A program made the translations under genes and the position numbers. Positions 17,772-28,231 of a DNA stretch of 64,000 bases are shown in pieces (the stretch's first letter is position 1; each line of letters opens with the position of its first letter). The DNA lies in contig NZ_LMEC01000023.1 of assembly GCF_001425265.1 (NCBI RefSeq), positions 186,001-250,000 of the forward strand, written 5' to 3'. This DNA comes from Massilia sp. Root418. GTDB taxonomy: Bacteria > Pseudomonadota > Gammaproteobacteria > Burkholderiales > Burkholderiaceae_D. The notes below the pieces were generated by a model, which ran no database searches, had not been told where the DNA came from, and worked only from the letters and a program-made list of their open reading frames with translations.

Positions 17772-18272
17772 ATGGCCCGTAGTTCCGTTTTGTTCGCTCT
17801 CCTTTTCGCCGCCACCGCCACCCTGGCGCAGGCCGCCGGCCAGGCGCCCGCCACCGCCGCCGCGCCCGCTGACGCACCCGCAGCCGCACCCGCGCCGGTG
17901 GTGGTCGGCTCGGCCCAGCCCGGCCCGGCCGCCGATTCCCTGATCGTCAACGATGTGAAAGTCGGCGCCGGCAAGGAAGCCACCGCCGGCCATCTGGTGC
18001 GCGTGAACTATACCGGCTGGCTGTATCGCCCGCTGGCCAAGAACCAGCGCGGCAAGAAGTTCGACAGCTCCATCGGCCGCGAGCCGCTGGAATTCACGCT
18101 GGGCAAAGGCCAGGTCATCAAGGGCTGGGACCAGGGCGTGCAGGGCATGAAAGTGGGTGGCAAGCGCATCCTCATCATCCCGGCGGAACTGGCTTACGGC
18201 CCGCGCTCGGCCGGCGAGATCCCGCCCAATTCGGCGCTTACCTTTGAAGTGGAACTGCTGGACGTGAAATAA
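17772..18272 (+). CDS. FKBP-type peptidyl-prolyl isomerase, exported
   Basis: The 166-residue product has a signal peptide (residues 1-22, cleavage near AQA), a 35-residue Ala/Pro linker and one FKBP domain (about 75-166). Domain marks are VRVNYTGWLY, KFDSSIGREP, the FTLGKGQVIKGWDQGVQGMKVGGKR core and the IPPNSALTFEVELLDV end. It would catalyse proline isomerisation and assist folding in the periplasm. An in-frame extension to 17709 has no support. The insert PLAKNQRGKK between the strand and the DSS turn is slightly longer than in minimal FKBPs. Confidence 0.92.
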   Translation: MARSSVLFALLFAATATLAQAAGQAPATAAAPADAPAAAPAPVVVGSAQPGPAADSLIVNDVKVGAGKEATAGHLVRVNYTGWLYRPLAKNQRGKKFDSSIGREPLEFTLGKGQVIKGWDQGVQGMKVGGKRILIIPAELAYGPRSAGEIPPNSALTFEVELLDVK

Positions 18273-18357
18273 TGCGGGACCGGCCGCGCGCCCGCTGGTG
18301 CGCGGCCCGCAATTCGGCGTAGACTGGGGCTTCCAGCCACTCGTGCGGAGCCACGCC

Positions 18358-19293
18358 ATGAATATTGCCAACGACGTCACTGAACTGATCGGCAACACGC
18401 CGCTGGTTCGCATCAACCGGATGGCCGCCGGCGCACCGGCGCAAATCCTTGCCAAACTCGAGTTCTACAGCCCCGCGCACAGCGTGAAAGACCGCATCGG
18501 CCTGGCCATGATCGAGGCCGCCGAAGCCGCCGGGCAGATCCGCCCCGATTCCATCATCCTCGAACCCACCAGCGGCAACACCGGCATCGCGCTGGCCATG
18601 GTGTGCGCCGCGCGCGGCTACCGCTGCGCGCTCACCATGCCCGACACCATGAGCCGCGAGCGCCGCATGCTGCTGCGCGCCTATGGCGCCGAGCTGATAC
18701 TTACGCCGGGCGCCGAGGGCATGCTGGGCGCCATCCGCCGCGCCGAGCAGCTGGCCGAGTCGGACCCGCGCTATTTGATCCTGCAGCAATTCAACAACCC
18801 GGCCAATCCGGACGTGCACCGCCGTACCACCGCCGAGGAAATCTGGCGCGATACCGACGGCCGCGCCGACATCCTGGTGGCCGGCGTGGGCACCGGCGGC
18901 ACCATCACCGGGGTGGGCGAAGTGATCAAGGCGCGCAAGCCGGCGTTCCAGTGCATCGCCGTGGAGCCGGACGCGTCGCCGGTGCTGTCGGGCGGGCCGA
19001 AGGGGCCGCACCCCATCCAGGGCATCGGCGCGGGCTTCGTGCCGGCCGTGCTGAACACCCATGTCTATCAGGAAGTGATACGGGTGAAGAACGAGGACGC
19101 CTTCGCCACCGCGCGCGCGGCGGCCGCGCAGGAGGGCCTGATGGTGGGCATTTCCTCGGGCGCCGCGCTGTGGGCGGCCATCCAGGTGGCGCAGCGGCCC
19201 GAGAACGCGGGCAAGCTGATCGTCACCATCATTCCTTCGTTCGGCGAGCGTTACCTGAGCACGGCGCTGTTCTCCGGGCTGGCCGACCAGTAA
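18358..19293 (+). CDS. cysK: Cysteine synthase (O-acetylserine sulfhydrylase)
   Basis: This PLP enzyme makes cysteine from O-acetylserine and sulfide. The 311-residue product has the Schiff-base lysine in HSVKDR (Lys44), the substrate loop TSGNTGI (71-77), the phosphate-binding GTGGTITG and the C-terminal PSFGERYLSTALF typical of CysK. CysM is an alternative, but the C-terminus favours CysK. The ATG at 18358 is preceded by GGAG at good spacing. Between the FKBP stop and this gene a GC-rich inverted repeat (18282-18289 with 18300-18307) lacks a T run, so read-through is possible. Confidence 0.92.
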   Translation: MNIANDVTELIGNTPLVRINRMAAGAPAQILAKLEFYSPAHSVKDRIGLAMIEAAEAAGQIRPDSIILEPTSGNTGIALAMVCAARGYRCALTMPDTMSRERRMLLRAYGAELILTPGAEGMLGAIRRAEQLAESDPRYLILQQFNNPANPDVHRRTTAEEIWRDTDGRADILVAGVGTGGTITGVGEVIKARKPAFQCIAVEPDASPVLSGGPKGPHPIQGIGAGFVPAVLNTHVYQEVIRVKNEDAFATARAAAAQEGLMVGISSGAALWAAIQVAQRPENAGKLIVTIIPSFGERYLSTALFSGLADQ

Positions 19294-19321
19294 GCTAAGC
19301 AGCCGGCGCGCGCCTGCCGCC

Positions 19322-20425
19322 TCAGGGCGCCTTCAGGCAGCAGGCGTGGTCGGTGGTGCCCATTTCCACCTGCAGGGTGCAGTGGTGCACCGAGAAGTCG
19401 GCTTGCAGGCGTGCGGCGATCTCGTCGAGCGCTTCGTCGCCCGGATGGCCGGACGGCATCACCAAGTGGGCGGTGAGCGCGGTTTCGGTGGTGCTCATGG
19501 CCCAGATGTGCAGGTCATGCACTTCGTTGACGCCGGGACGGCCGCGCAGGAAGCGCTCCACTTCCGGCGCGTTCACCGAATCGGGCACCGCCGCCAGCAC
19601 CAGCTTGAGCGCCTCGCGCAGCAGCGACCAGGTGCTCACCACGATGAAGAACACGATGGCGATGCTGACCAGCGGGTCCAGCCAGCTCCAGCCGGTCCAT
19701 AGCACGACCAGGCCGGCCACCAGCACGCCCAGCGAGATGGCGGCGTCGGCCGCCAGGTGCAGATAGGCGCCGCGGATGTTGAGGTCGTCCTTGGCACCGG
19801 CCATGAACAGCCAGGCCGAGAAACCGTTCACGGCGATGCCTACCGCCGCCACCACCGACACCGTCAGGCCTTGCACCGGCGTCGGGTTCATCAGCTGCTG
19901 CACGGCTTCCCAGGCGATGCCGCCGCAGGCGGCCATCAGCAGCATGGCATTGAACAGCGCGGCCAGCATGGAACTGCTGCGCAGGCCGTAGGTGTAGCGC
20001 TGGTTGGGCGCGCGCCTGGCCAGGATGGCGGCGCCCCAGGCCAGCATCAGGCCCAGCACGTCCGACAGGTTGTGCCCGGCGTCGGCCATCAGCGCGGTGG
20101 AGTTGGCGATGAAGCCGTAGCCGAATTCGATGGCCACGAACACCGTGTTCAGCGCGATGGCGATGGCGAAGGCGCGGCCCTGGCTGTTCGGGTCGCCATG
20201 GTGGTGGTGATGGCCGCCGTGGCCATGCCCGTGCTCATGGTCGTGCTTATGCCCGTGCCCGTGCTCATGTCCGTGCTCATGCCCGTGGCCGCGCGCATGC
20301 CGGTGGTCGCGGTCGCGCTCGTCGTCATGGTCCTGGTCGTGGTCGTGCGCGTGGCCATGCTTGTGGTCGTGCGTGCGGCCGTGGCCGCGCTGCGCTTCGT
20401 GCTGGTGGTCGTGGTCGTGTGGCAT
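19322..20425 (-). CDS. Cation diffusion facilitator (Zn2+ exporter) with a histidine-rich N-terminus
   Basis: The 367-residue protein is a CDF transporter of the CzcD/ZitB type, a proton-coupled Zn2+ (or Co2+/Cd2+) exporter of the inner membrane. Residues 1-79 are an extreme His/Asp/Glu/Gly region with many HGH and HDH repeats and a run of five histidines. Six membrane segments follow, with ADAGHNLSD in TM2 and HLAADAAISLGV in TM5 supplying the paired metal ligands, then a cytoplasmic domain (EVHDLHIWAMS). The gene starts 3 bp after the stop of the SmtB-like repressor, so it is under that repressor's control. Confidence 0.92.
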   Translation of the reverse strand: MPHDHDHQHEAQRGHGRTHDHKHGHAHDHDQDHDDERDRDHRHARGHGHEHGHEHGHGHKHDHEHGHGHGGHHHHHGDPNSQGRAFAIAIALNTVFVAIEFGYGFIANSTALMADAGHNLSDVLGLMLAWGAAILARRAPNQRYTYGLRSSSMLAALFNAMLLMAACGGIAWEAVQQLMNPTPVQGLTVSVVAAVGIAVNGFSAWLFMAGAKDDLNIRGAYLHLAADAAISLGVLVAGLVVLWTGWSWLDPLVSIAIVFFIVVSTWSLLREALKLVLAAVPDSVNAPEVERFLRGRPGVNEVHDLHIWAMSTTETALTAHLVMPSGHPGDEALDEIAARLQADFSVHHCTLQVEMGTTDHACCLKAP

Positions 20426-20428
20426 GGC

Positions 20429-20731
20429 TTATTCCGGTTCGTCTATATGTTCAAGCATGTCGTGGAGGACGCCGCTGATGTGGGCGTCGGCGGCGGAGTA
20501 AAAGACCTGTTTGCCCTGGCGCTCGGACTTGACGATGCGGGCCGCGCGCAGCAGGCGCAAATGGTGGCTGACGAGGGAACTGCTCAGCTGCAGCGAGGCG
20601 GCGATGTCGCCCACGGCCACCGGCGCCGCCACGCAGGCGAGCACGATGCGCAGGCGCGTGGGATCGCCCAGCAGGTGGAACAGGTCGGCCAGCTGCGCGA
20701 TGGCCGCGTCGGATTCGGGTGGTGTGCACAT
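20429..20731 (-). CDS. ArsR/SmtB-family metal-sensing repressor
   Basis: The 100-residue winged-helix repressor has a recognition helix SSSLVSHHLRLLRAARIV and a beta wing SERQGKQVFY. The last helix carries Asp82-x-His84-x10-His95-x2-Glu98, the alpha-5 zinc-site pattern of SmtB (Asp, His, His, Glu). It lacks the alpha-3 cysteines of arsenic and cadmium sensors. It is therefore expected to release DNA on Zn2+ binding and derepress itself and the adjacent CDF exporter. The operator lies 6-31 bp upstream of the ATG. Confidence 0.92.
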   Translation of the reverse strand: MCTPPESDAAIAQLADLFHLLGDPTRLRIVLACVAAPVAVGDIAASLQLSSSLVSHHLRLLRAARIVKSERQGKQVFYSAADAHISGVLHDMLEHIDEPE

Positions 20732-20736
20732 AGCTC

Positions 20737-20762
20737 AACATGTGAATAGGTGTTCACATGTT
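20737..20762. promoter_or_regulatory. SmtB/CzrA-type operator
   Basis: A perfect inverted repeat of 10-bp arms (AACATGTGAA and TTCACATGTT) is separated by TAGGTG. It contains TGAATA-GG-TGTTCA, matching the 12-2-12 imperfect palindrome recognised by zinc-sensing ArsR proteins. It lies just upstream of the repressor ATG and just downstream of the stop of the TraM-like gene, so it would control the repressor-CDF operon. Confidence 0.85.
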
Positions 20763-20781
20763 AGCACACTACCGGAGGAGG

Positions 20782-21288
20782 CTATTTTTGCAGCTCGGCC
20801 TGGATCTGGGCGCGGGTCTTGGGGTCCAGCTTGTCGATGGCGCGGGCCAGCTTGTCGGCCCGGGCCAGGGCGTCGGCCTGCTGCTGCGTCAGGGCGGCGG
20901 GCGCGGGCGGCGGCAGGGCGGCGGGTTTGAACAGCGCCTGCAGGCCAACCACCAGCAGCGCCGCCAGCAGCGCCAGGCTTGCGGCCGCGACCAGCAGGCG
21001 CTGCTCGCGCGGCGTGACCAGGAGCGACTGGGTGGCGATGGCTTTCACCGGCGCCGCCGGCGCGGGTTCGAAGCCGGCGGCGGCGGCGCGGGCCGGCGCC
21101 AGGCCGCCCGCGGCGCGCACCTGCTCGGCCAGTTCCTGCGAGGCGGCGTCGATGCGCGCGATATGGCGCTCCACCGATTCGGCCAGCACCGCCTCGTTCA
21201 GCGCCACCAGCGCGAAGATGGGATCGTCGATATCGACCTTGACCCCGGTTTTCTCAAACACGAGACTGCGCAGCTTGTGCTGGTCCAT
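20782..21288 (-). CDS. TraM-like single-span membrane protein, partner of the TraL-like ATPase
   Basis: The 168-residue product has an N-terminal segment (LRSLVFEKTGVKVDIDDPIFALVALNEAVL), an amphipathic stretch, an Ala/Pro linker (about 63-85), one transmembrane helix (about 97-119) and a C-terminal charged helix. The N-terminal KTG...DDP.F..V.LNE pattern resembles, from memory, TraM proteins of IncP-like conjugative plasmids, which are encoded next to TraL as here. No other transfer genes are nearby. The gene starts 12 bp after the ATPase gene. Function unknown; the family call is moderate. Confidence 0.55.
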   Translation of the reverse strand: MDQHKLRSLVFEKTGVKVDIDDPIFALVALNEAVLAESVERHIARIDAASQELAEQVRAAGGLAPARAAAAGFEPAPAAPVKAIATQSLLVTPREQRLLVAAASLALLAALLVVGLQALFKPAALPPPAPAALTQQQADALARADKLARAIDKLDPKTRAQIQAELQK

Positions 21289-21300
21289 GGCGCGGTCCTC

Positions 21301-22029
21301 TTACCAGCTCACTTTGTCGAGCTGTTCGAACAGGTCGCGGAACACCACCTTGATGCGCTGCTTTTCCATCACGTTGAACTTGTCGCTGGCCTTGACTTCC
21401 TCGGCAGTCAGGCGCGCCGTGTTCATCTTCTTGATGTCGGCGCCGAAGGTGTCGGCATTGCGTTGCGTGAGCACCACGCGGCCCACCACGCGCGCGGCGT
21501 TGTCGGCATAGGTCTGCGATTCGATGAAGGACTTGCCCGAGGCCGACACCAGCGGCCCGAAATGCTCGTTTTCCCACAGCACCAGCGGCACCGAGGTCGA
21601 CTTGGCGGTGGACAGGAAGCCCATGGCGGTGTCGTGCAGCGTGTCGCCGCCGCCCACGATGGTGTGGATGTAGACCTTGCGGCCCGATTCCTGCAACAGC
21701 GTGAAGCAGTCGTTCTCGATCAGGTAGGCCACCAGCGGCGAGAAGGTGTTGGCGCCGTTGTCGATCACGCAGTTGCCGTCTTCTTCCAGGATGTCGATCA
21801 TCAGGGCGTCGAAGCGCTTGGGGTCGATGGTGCGCGCCTCCGTCATCACCGGCACGTGCTTGACATCCATCGCCTTGTAGCGCGAGAAGGTGGCGTTTTC
21901 CTGGTCCGTGTCGTAGCAGCGCAGCGGGGTGTCGTCCTTGGCCGCCAGCCATTGCGCCAGTATCGTCGAGACCAGGGTCTTGCCGATGCCGCCTTTGCCC
22001 TGCAGGATGAAATGTACGGTGTTCTGCAT
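21301..22029 (-). CDS. ParA/MinD-like ATPase resembling plasmid transfer protein TraL
   Basis: The 242-residue product begins with a deviant Walker A motif, LQGKGGIGKT (about residues 9-18), and continues with a P-loop NTPase core: CYDTDQEN (A' region), CVIDNGANTF (Walker B-like) and VVLTQRN. The opening VHFILQGKGGIGKTLVSTILAQWL and the size are close to TraL of IncP-type conjugation systems, which is also followed by a TraM gene. Only this pair is present; no relaxase, mating-pair genes or oriT is seen. It may have been recruited to a positioning role with the membrane partner downstream. The in-frame extension upstream overlaps pncC and is rejected. Confidence 0.7.
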   Translation of the reverse strand: MQNTVHFILQGKGGIGKTLVSTILAQWLAAKDDTPLRCYDTDQENATFSRYKAMDVKHVPVMTEARTIDPKRFDALMIDILEEDGNCVIDNGANTFSPLVAYLIENDCFTLLQESGRKVYIHTIVGGGDTLHDTAMGFLSTAKSTSVPLVLWENEHFGPLVSASGKSFIESQTYADNAARVVGRVVLTQRNADTFGADIKKMNTARLTAEEVKASDKFNVMEKQRIKVVFRDLFEQLDKVSW

Positions 22030-22069
22030 CGAGTTTTCTCTGTAATTAGTTAGGCTTGCCCGGCACGCA

Positions 22070-22576
22070 CTATACCAAAAAGCGCAGCAGCCCTTGCAGT
22101 GCATGCGCCACGGCCTGCTCGCGCACGGCGCGCCGGTCGCCGCTGAACACCAGGCGCTCGGTGCGCACCCCGGCCGGCCCGGCCCAGCCGAAGCACACCG
22201 TGCCCACCGGCTTGCCGGCCACCGCGCCGCCCGGCCCGGCGATGCCGGTGGTCGACAGCGCCACCTGCGCCGCGCTGTGCGCCAGCGCGCCCACCGCCAT
22301 GGCCGCCGCCACCTCCTCGCTGACGGCGCCGTGCTGCGCAATCAGGCCGGACGGCACCCCCAGCAGCTCGCTCTTGGCCGCGTTCGAATAGGTAACAAAG
22401 CCGCGCTCGAACCAGCCGCTGGAGCCGGCGATTTCCGTCACCGCCTGCGCCGCGCCGCCGCCGGTGCAGGATTCGGCCGTGGCCAGCAGCATGCCCTTGC
22501 CGTGCAGAATTGTGCCGACCTCCGCCGCCAGCCGGTCCAGCGCCGGCATGGCCTGTTCCGTTGCCTGCTTGTCCAT
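22070..22576 (-). CDS. pncC: Nicotinamide-nucleotide amidase PncC (CinA C-terminal domain)
   Basis: PncC deamidates nicotinamide mononucleotide to nicotinate mononucleotide, recycling NMN from DNA ligation. The product (168 residues from the second ATG) shows TAESCTGGG, FVTYSNAAKSELLGV, GAVSEEVAAAMA, STTGIAGPGG and GKPVGTVCFGWA, all standard for the stand-alone CinA domain. An ATG six bases earlier is too close to the GAGGAG ribosome site, so the second ATG is chosen. The gene lies 40 bp upstream of the TraL-like gene and is divergent from the yfiR-like operon. Confidence 0.92.
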   Translation of the reverse strand: MDKQATEQAMPALDRLAAEVGTILHGKGMLLATAESCTGGGAAQAVTEIAGSSGWFERGFVTYSNAAKSELLGVPSGLIAQHGAVSEEVAAAMAVGALAHSAAQVALSTTGIAGPGGAVAGKPVGTVCFGWAGPAGVRTERLVFSGDRRAVREQAVAHALQGLLRFLV

Positions 22577-22732
22577 TTGCATACTCCTCTTGCTTTGTGT
22601 ACTTTATTCGTGTGCACATTCTAGCCCGCCGGGCTTTGCGCACGGTCAAAAAATTCTGCTCAGCAAAGCCAAAAATGCGTACACTCGACTGGCCAGGATT
22701 CGCTTGCTATCTAAGTTAAAGGGAGGGGAGAC

Positions 22733-23292
22733 ATGCAGTTTGCAAGCCTGCCGCGACTGCTGAGTCTGCTGCTCCTGCTCCTGTCCCTGGCGGTCCAATT
22801 GCATGCGCGGGCCCAGGACCAGAACCTGGAGCGCCAGGTCAAGGCTGCCTACCTGATCAAGTTCGCCGGCTTTGTCGAATGGCCCGAAGGCAGCTTCGTG
22901 CGGCCCGACAGCCCGCTGCTGATCGGCGTGATGGGCGCCGACGCGCTGGCCGACCAGCTGGAGCGCAGCGCGGCCGGCCACAGCGCCAACGGCCATCCGC
23001 TGCAGGTGAAAAAACTGCGCAAGGGCGAGCCGCCCGGCCACCTGCACATCCTGTTTGTCGGCACGCTGGACAAGGCCAGCCTGGCGGAAGTGCTGGCCGC
23101 CACGCGCAGCCAGCCCATGCTCACCGTGTCCGACAGCGAAGAGGCGCACGCGCTGGGCAGCATCATCAATTTCGTGCTGGCCGACGAGCGGCTGCGCTTC
23201 GAGGTGGCGCTCAAGCCGGCCGCCAGCGCCCGCATCCGCATCAGCGCGCGCATGCTGTCGGCGGCCTACCGGGTCGCGCCGGGAGACGCCAC

Positions 23293-23296
<4 letters not shown>
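22733..23296 (+). CDS. YfiR-like periplasmic protein (DUF4154)
   Basis: The 187-residue product has a signal peptide (residues 1-28) and the YfiR family fold: AAYLIKFAGFVEWP at the N-terminus, LLIGVMGADAL, LHILFVGTL, PMLTVSDSEEA and GSIINFVLADERLRFEV. In Pseudomonas, YfiR is a periplasmic repressor of the diguanylate cyclase YfiN. Here the following gene is a two-TM hybrid kinase, whose ATG overlaps this stop (ATGA), so the pair is translationally coupled. By analogy it probably binds or gates the periplasmic sensor domain of that kinase. The ribosome site (AGGGAGGGGAG) is very strong. Confidence 0.85.
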
Positions 23297-25367
<2,071 letters not shown>

Positions 25368-25371
<4 letters not shown>

Positions 25372-27977
25372 TTACCCAGGCCGATATCCACAACGCAAAG
25401 ATCCTGATCGTGGACGATCAGGCGGTCAACGTGCAGTTGCTGGAATACCTGCTCACCACCACCGGCTACCAGTCGGTCAGCTCCACCACCGACCCGCGCG
25501 TGGTGGCGCCGTGGCACGAGCAGCACTGCTACGACCTGATCATCCTCGACCTGCACATGCCCGGCATGAGCGGCTTCGACGTGATGAACGCGCTCAAGCC
25601 GCTGGAGGCGGAGGCTTACCTGCCGGTGCTGGTGGTGACGGCGCAGCCGGACCACAAGCTGGCCGCGCTGGAGGCGGGCGCGCGCGACTTCGTCAGCAAG
25701 CCTTTCGATCCGGTGGAAGTGCTCACCCGCATCCGCAACATGCTGGAGGTGCGGCTGATGCACCGCGAGGCTAAGAACTACAGCGCGCTGCTGGAGCAGA
25801 CCGTGCGCGAGCGCACCGCCGAGCTGCAGCGCTTCCGCAGCGCCATGGACGCCACCGCCGATGCCATCTTCCTGATCGACATCGCCACGCTGGCGCTGGT
25901 GGACGTGAACGACGGCGCCTGCCGCATGCTGGGCTACGGACGCGCGCCGCTGCTCGGCATGGAACCGGCGCGCATCGGCCTGGGCGAGCGTGAAGAACTG
26001 CAGGCGCACTGCGACGCGGCCAAGGCCACCATGGCCGCCTCGCGCACGCCGGACCTGCTGGAAACCGAGCTGACGCGCCAGGACCTGGCGGCGGTGCCGG
26101 TGGAACTGTACTGGCAGCTGCAGCATGGCGACGCCACCGGCCCCGACCCGGCCGGCGTGCCGCCCACCCTGATCTGCGTGGCGCGCGACATCAGCGAGCG
26201 GCGCCTGGCCGAGGAACGCCTGCTGCACATGGCCCACTACGACAGCCTGACCGGCCTGCCCAACCGCACCCTGTTCTTCCAGACCCTGGCCGAAGCCATC
26301 GAGCTGGCGCAGGACAAGGAATGGCGCATCGTGGTGCTGTTCATCGCCCTGGACCGTTTCAAGAACATCAACGATTCGCTGGGGCCGGCGGCCGGCGACG
26401 AACTGCTGCGCCAGTTCAGCAACCGCCTGGTGCAGTGCGTGCGCATCCGCGACACCGTGGGCCGCCTGGGCGGCGACGAGTTCGCGCTGATCCTGACCAT
26501 GACGCGCAACCAGCAGGACGCGGTGCTGGTGGCCAACGAGGTGCGCGAGGCGCTGCGCGCGCCGTTCGACCTGGAGGGCCACCCTGCCGCGCTGACGGCG
26601 TCGATCGGCATCGCCATGTACCCGGACGACGCCACCGATCCCGAGACGCTGGTGAAATACGCGGACACCGCCATGGAACGCGCCAAGCAGGCCGGCCGCG
26701 ACGGCTACCGCTTCTTCACCGCCGGCATGAACGTGCAGGTGCTGGCGCGCCTGGACCTGGAGCTGGCGCTGCGCCGCGCGCTGGACGATAACGAACTGCT
26801 GCTGTACTACCAGCCCAAGGTGAACCTGACCACGGGCCGCATCAGCGGCGCCGAGGCGCTGCTGCGCTGGCAGCGGCCCGGCTACGGCATGGTGTTCCCG
26901 GCCGAATTCGTGCCGGTGCTGGAGGATACCGGGCTGATTGTGCGGGTGGGCGCCTGGATCATCGACGCGGCCTGCCGCCAGATTGCGGCCTGGGGCCGTT
27001 CCATGGTGGGGCCGGTGACGGTGGCGGTGAACGTGTCGAGCCGCCAGTTCGTCGAGGGCGACCTTGAGGCGGAGGTGCGCAGTGCGCTGGAGCGCCACAA
27101 GGTGCCGCCCGAGCTGCTGGAGCTGGAGCTGACCGAGACTGCGCTGATGTCGAACGCCGAGCGTACCATCGGCGTGCTGGGGCGGCTCAAGGAGCTGGGC
27201 GTGAAGTGCTCGATCGACGATTTCGGCACCGGCTACTCATCGCTGGCCTATCTGCAGCGCTTCCCGATCGACAAGCTGAAGATCGACATCGCCTTCGTGC
27301 GCGACATCACGACCAATCCCAACGACGCGGCCATTGCGCTGGCCATCATCAGCATGGCGCACAGCCTGAAGCTGCGCGTGATCGCCGAGGGCGTGGAGAC
27401 GCGGCCGCAGCTGGAGTACCTGCGCCGCAACCGCTGCGATGAGATTCAGGGCTATTTCTTCAGCCGTCCGCTGCCGGCCGACGACATGGGGCAGCTGGTG
27501 GAGGGCGGGCGCAGCCTGCCGCCGGACCCGAACCAGGCATCCGAGCCGCCGCAGACGTTGCTGATCGTGGACGATGATGTCAACGTGCTGTCCTCGCTGC
27601 ACCGGCTGTTCCGGCGCGACGGCTACCGTATCTTGACGGCGGCCACGCCGGCCGAGGGCTTTGAGTTGCTGGCGCTGTACCCGGTACAGGTGATCGTGTG
27701 CGACCAGCGCATGCCCATCATGAGCGGCACCGAGTTCCTGAGCAAGGTGAAGGAGATGTATCCGGATACCATACGGATTATCCTGTCCGGCTATACCGGG
27801 CTGGAGGCGGTGCTCGATTCGATCAACCGGGGTGCGATCTACCGCTTCTACACCAAGCCGTGGGACGATATCCAGCTGCGGGACAATATCCGGCTGGCTT
27901 TCCACCATTATTGGCTGATGCACGGCACCGGGCGGCGCGCGGGAGAGCCGGGCGAGGATCACACGTCGCTGGCCTGA
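25368..27977 (+). CDS. REC-PAS-GGDEF-EAL-REC cyclic-di-GMP regulator
   Basis: The 869-residue protein has an N-terminal receiver (Asp61), a short coiled coil, PAS (about 160-290), a GGDEF domain with intact GGDEF (368-372) preceded by an RxxD product-inhibition site (RIRD), an EAL domain with EALLRW (Glu496), DDFGTGYSS and AEGVET all intact, and a C-terminal second receiver (about 725-850, acceptor Asp779 in CDQRMPIMSG, ending RFYTKPWDD). By motif it can both make and degrade c-di-GMP. The last receiver is of the RpfG/HD-GYP-regulator type and is an unusual terminal module. ATGA overlap with the kinase argues for a cognate pair. Confidence 0.92.
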
Positions 27978-27979
27978 GC

Positions 27980-28013
27980 GGCGGGTTACGCCCTTCGGGC
28001 TAACCCGCCCTAC
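27980..28013. repeat. REP-like palindrome 1
   Basis: An inverted repeat with GCGGGTTA and TAACCCGC arms is extended by GCCC/GGGC around a TTC loop and followed by CCTAC. It directly follows the stop of the GGDEF-EAL gene and opens the 28051-28190 repeat island. It is one of five copies in the window. Confidence 0.85.
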
Positions 28014-28050
28014 GATCCCCCATTGGGCCGCGGAACGTGCGTCCGGCCGC

Positions 28051-28190
28051 AGATTATGCATCGGGCCGCGATAATGCATCGGTCCCGGACAATGCGTCGG
28101 TCCCGATAATGCGTCGGCCCAGGATAATGCGTCGGCCCTGGAATGCATCGGGCGTGAATAATGCATCGGCCCTGGATAATGCATCGAGCG
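28051..28190. repeat. Tandem array of eight degenerate ~18-bp units
   Basis: The core ATGCRTCGG occurs at 28056, 28074, 28092, 28109, 28127, 28143, 28161 and 28179 (last copy ATGCATCGA), giving spacings of 18, 18, 17, 18, 16, 18 and 18. The unit consensus is roughly GATAATGCRTCGGCCC. There are no unique spacers, so it is not CRISPR. It is bracketed by two REP palindromes. An antisense frame through it encodes a repetitive MHYPGP-type peptide, which is a by-product of the 18-bp period. Confidence 0.85.
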
Positions 28191-28196
28191 TTGACC

Positions 28197-28226
28197 GTAG
28201 GGCGGGTTAGCGGAGCGTAACCCGCC
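28197..28226. repeat. REP-like palindrome 2
   Basis: GTAG followed by GGCGGGTTA, a short GCGGAGCG middle and TAACCCGCC. It closes the repeat island and ends just before the stop codon of thiL (28232). It is preceded by TTGACCGTAGGGCGGGTTAG, nearly identical to the sequence leading into the copy at 36717. Confidence 0.85.
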
Positions 28227-28231
28227 GGCGT

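Noticed and set aside
20782..22029. Integrated conjugative element or plasmid remnant
   Set aside because: No integrase, relaxase, oriT, tRNA junction or direct repeats were seen; only the two TraM/TraL-like genes are present.
28051..28190. Possible CRISPR array
   Set aside because: Units are 16-18 bp apart with no unique spacers, the repeats are degenerate, and no cas genes are present.
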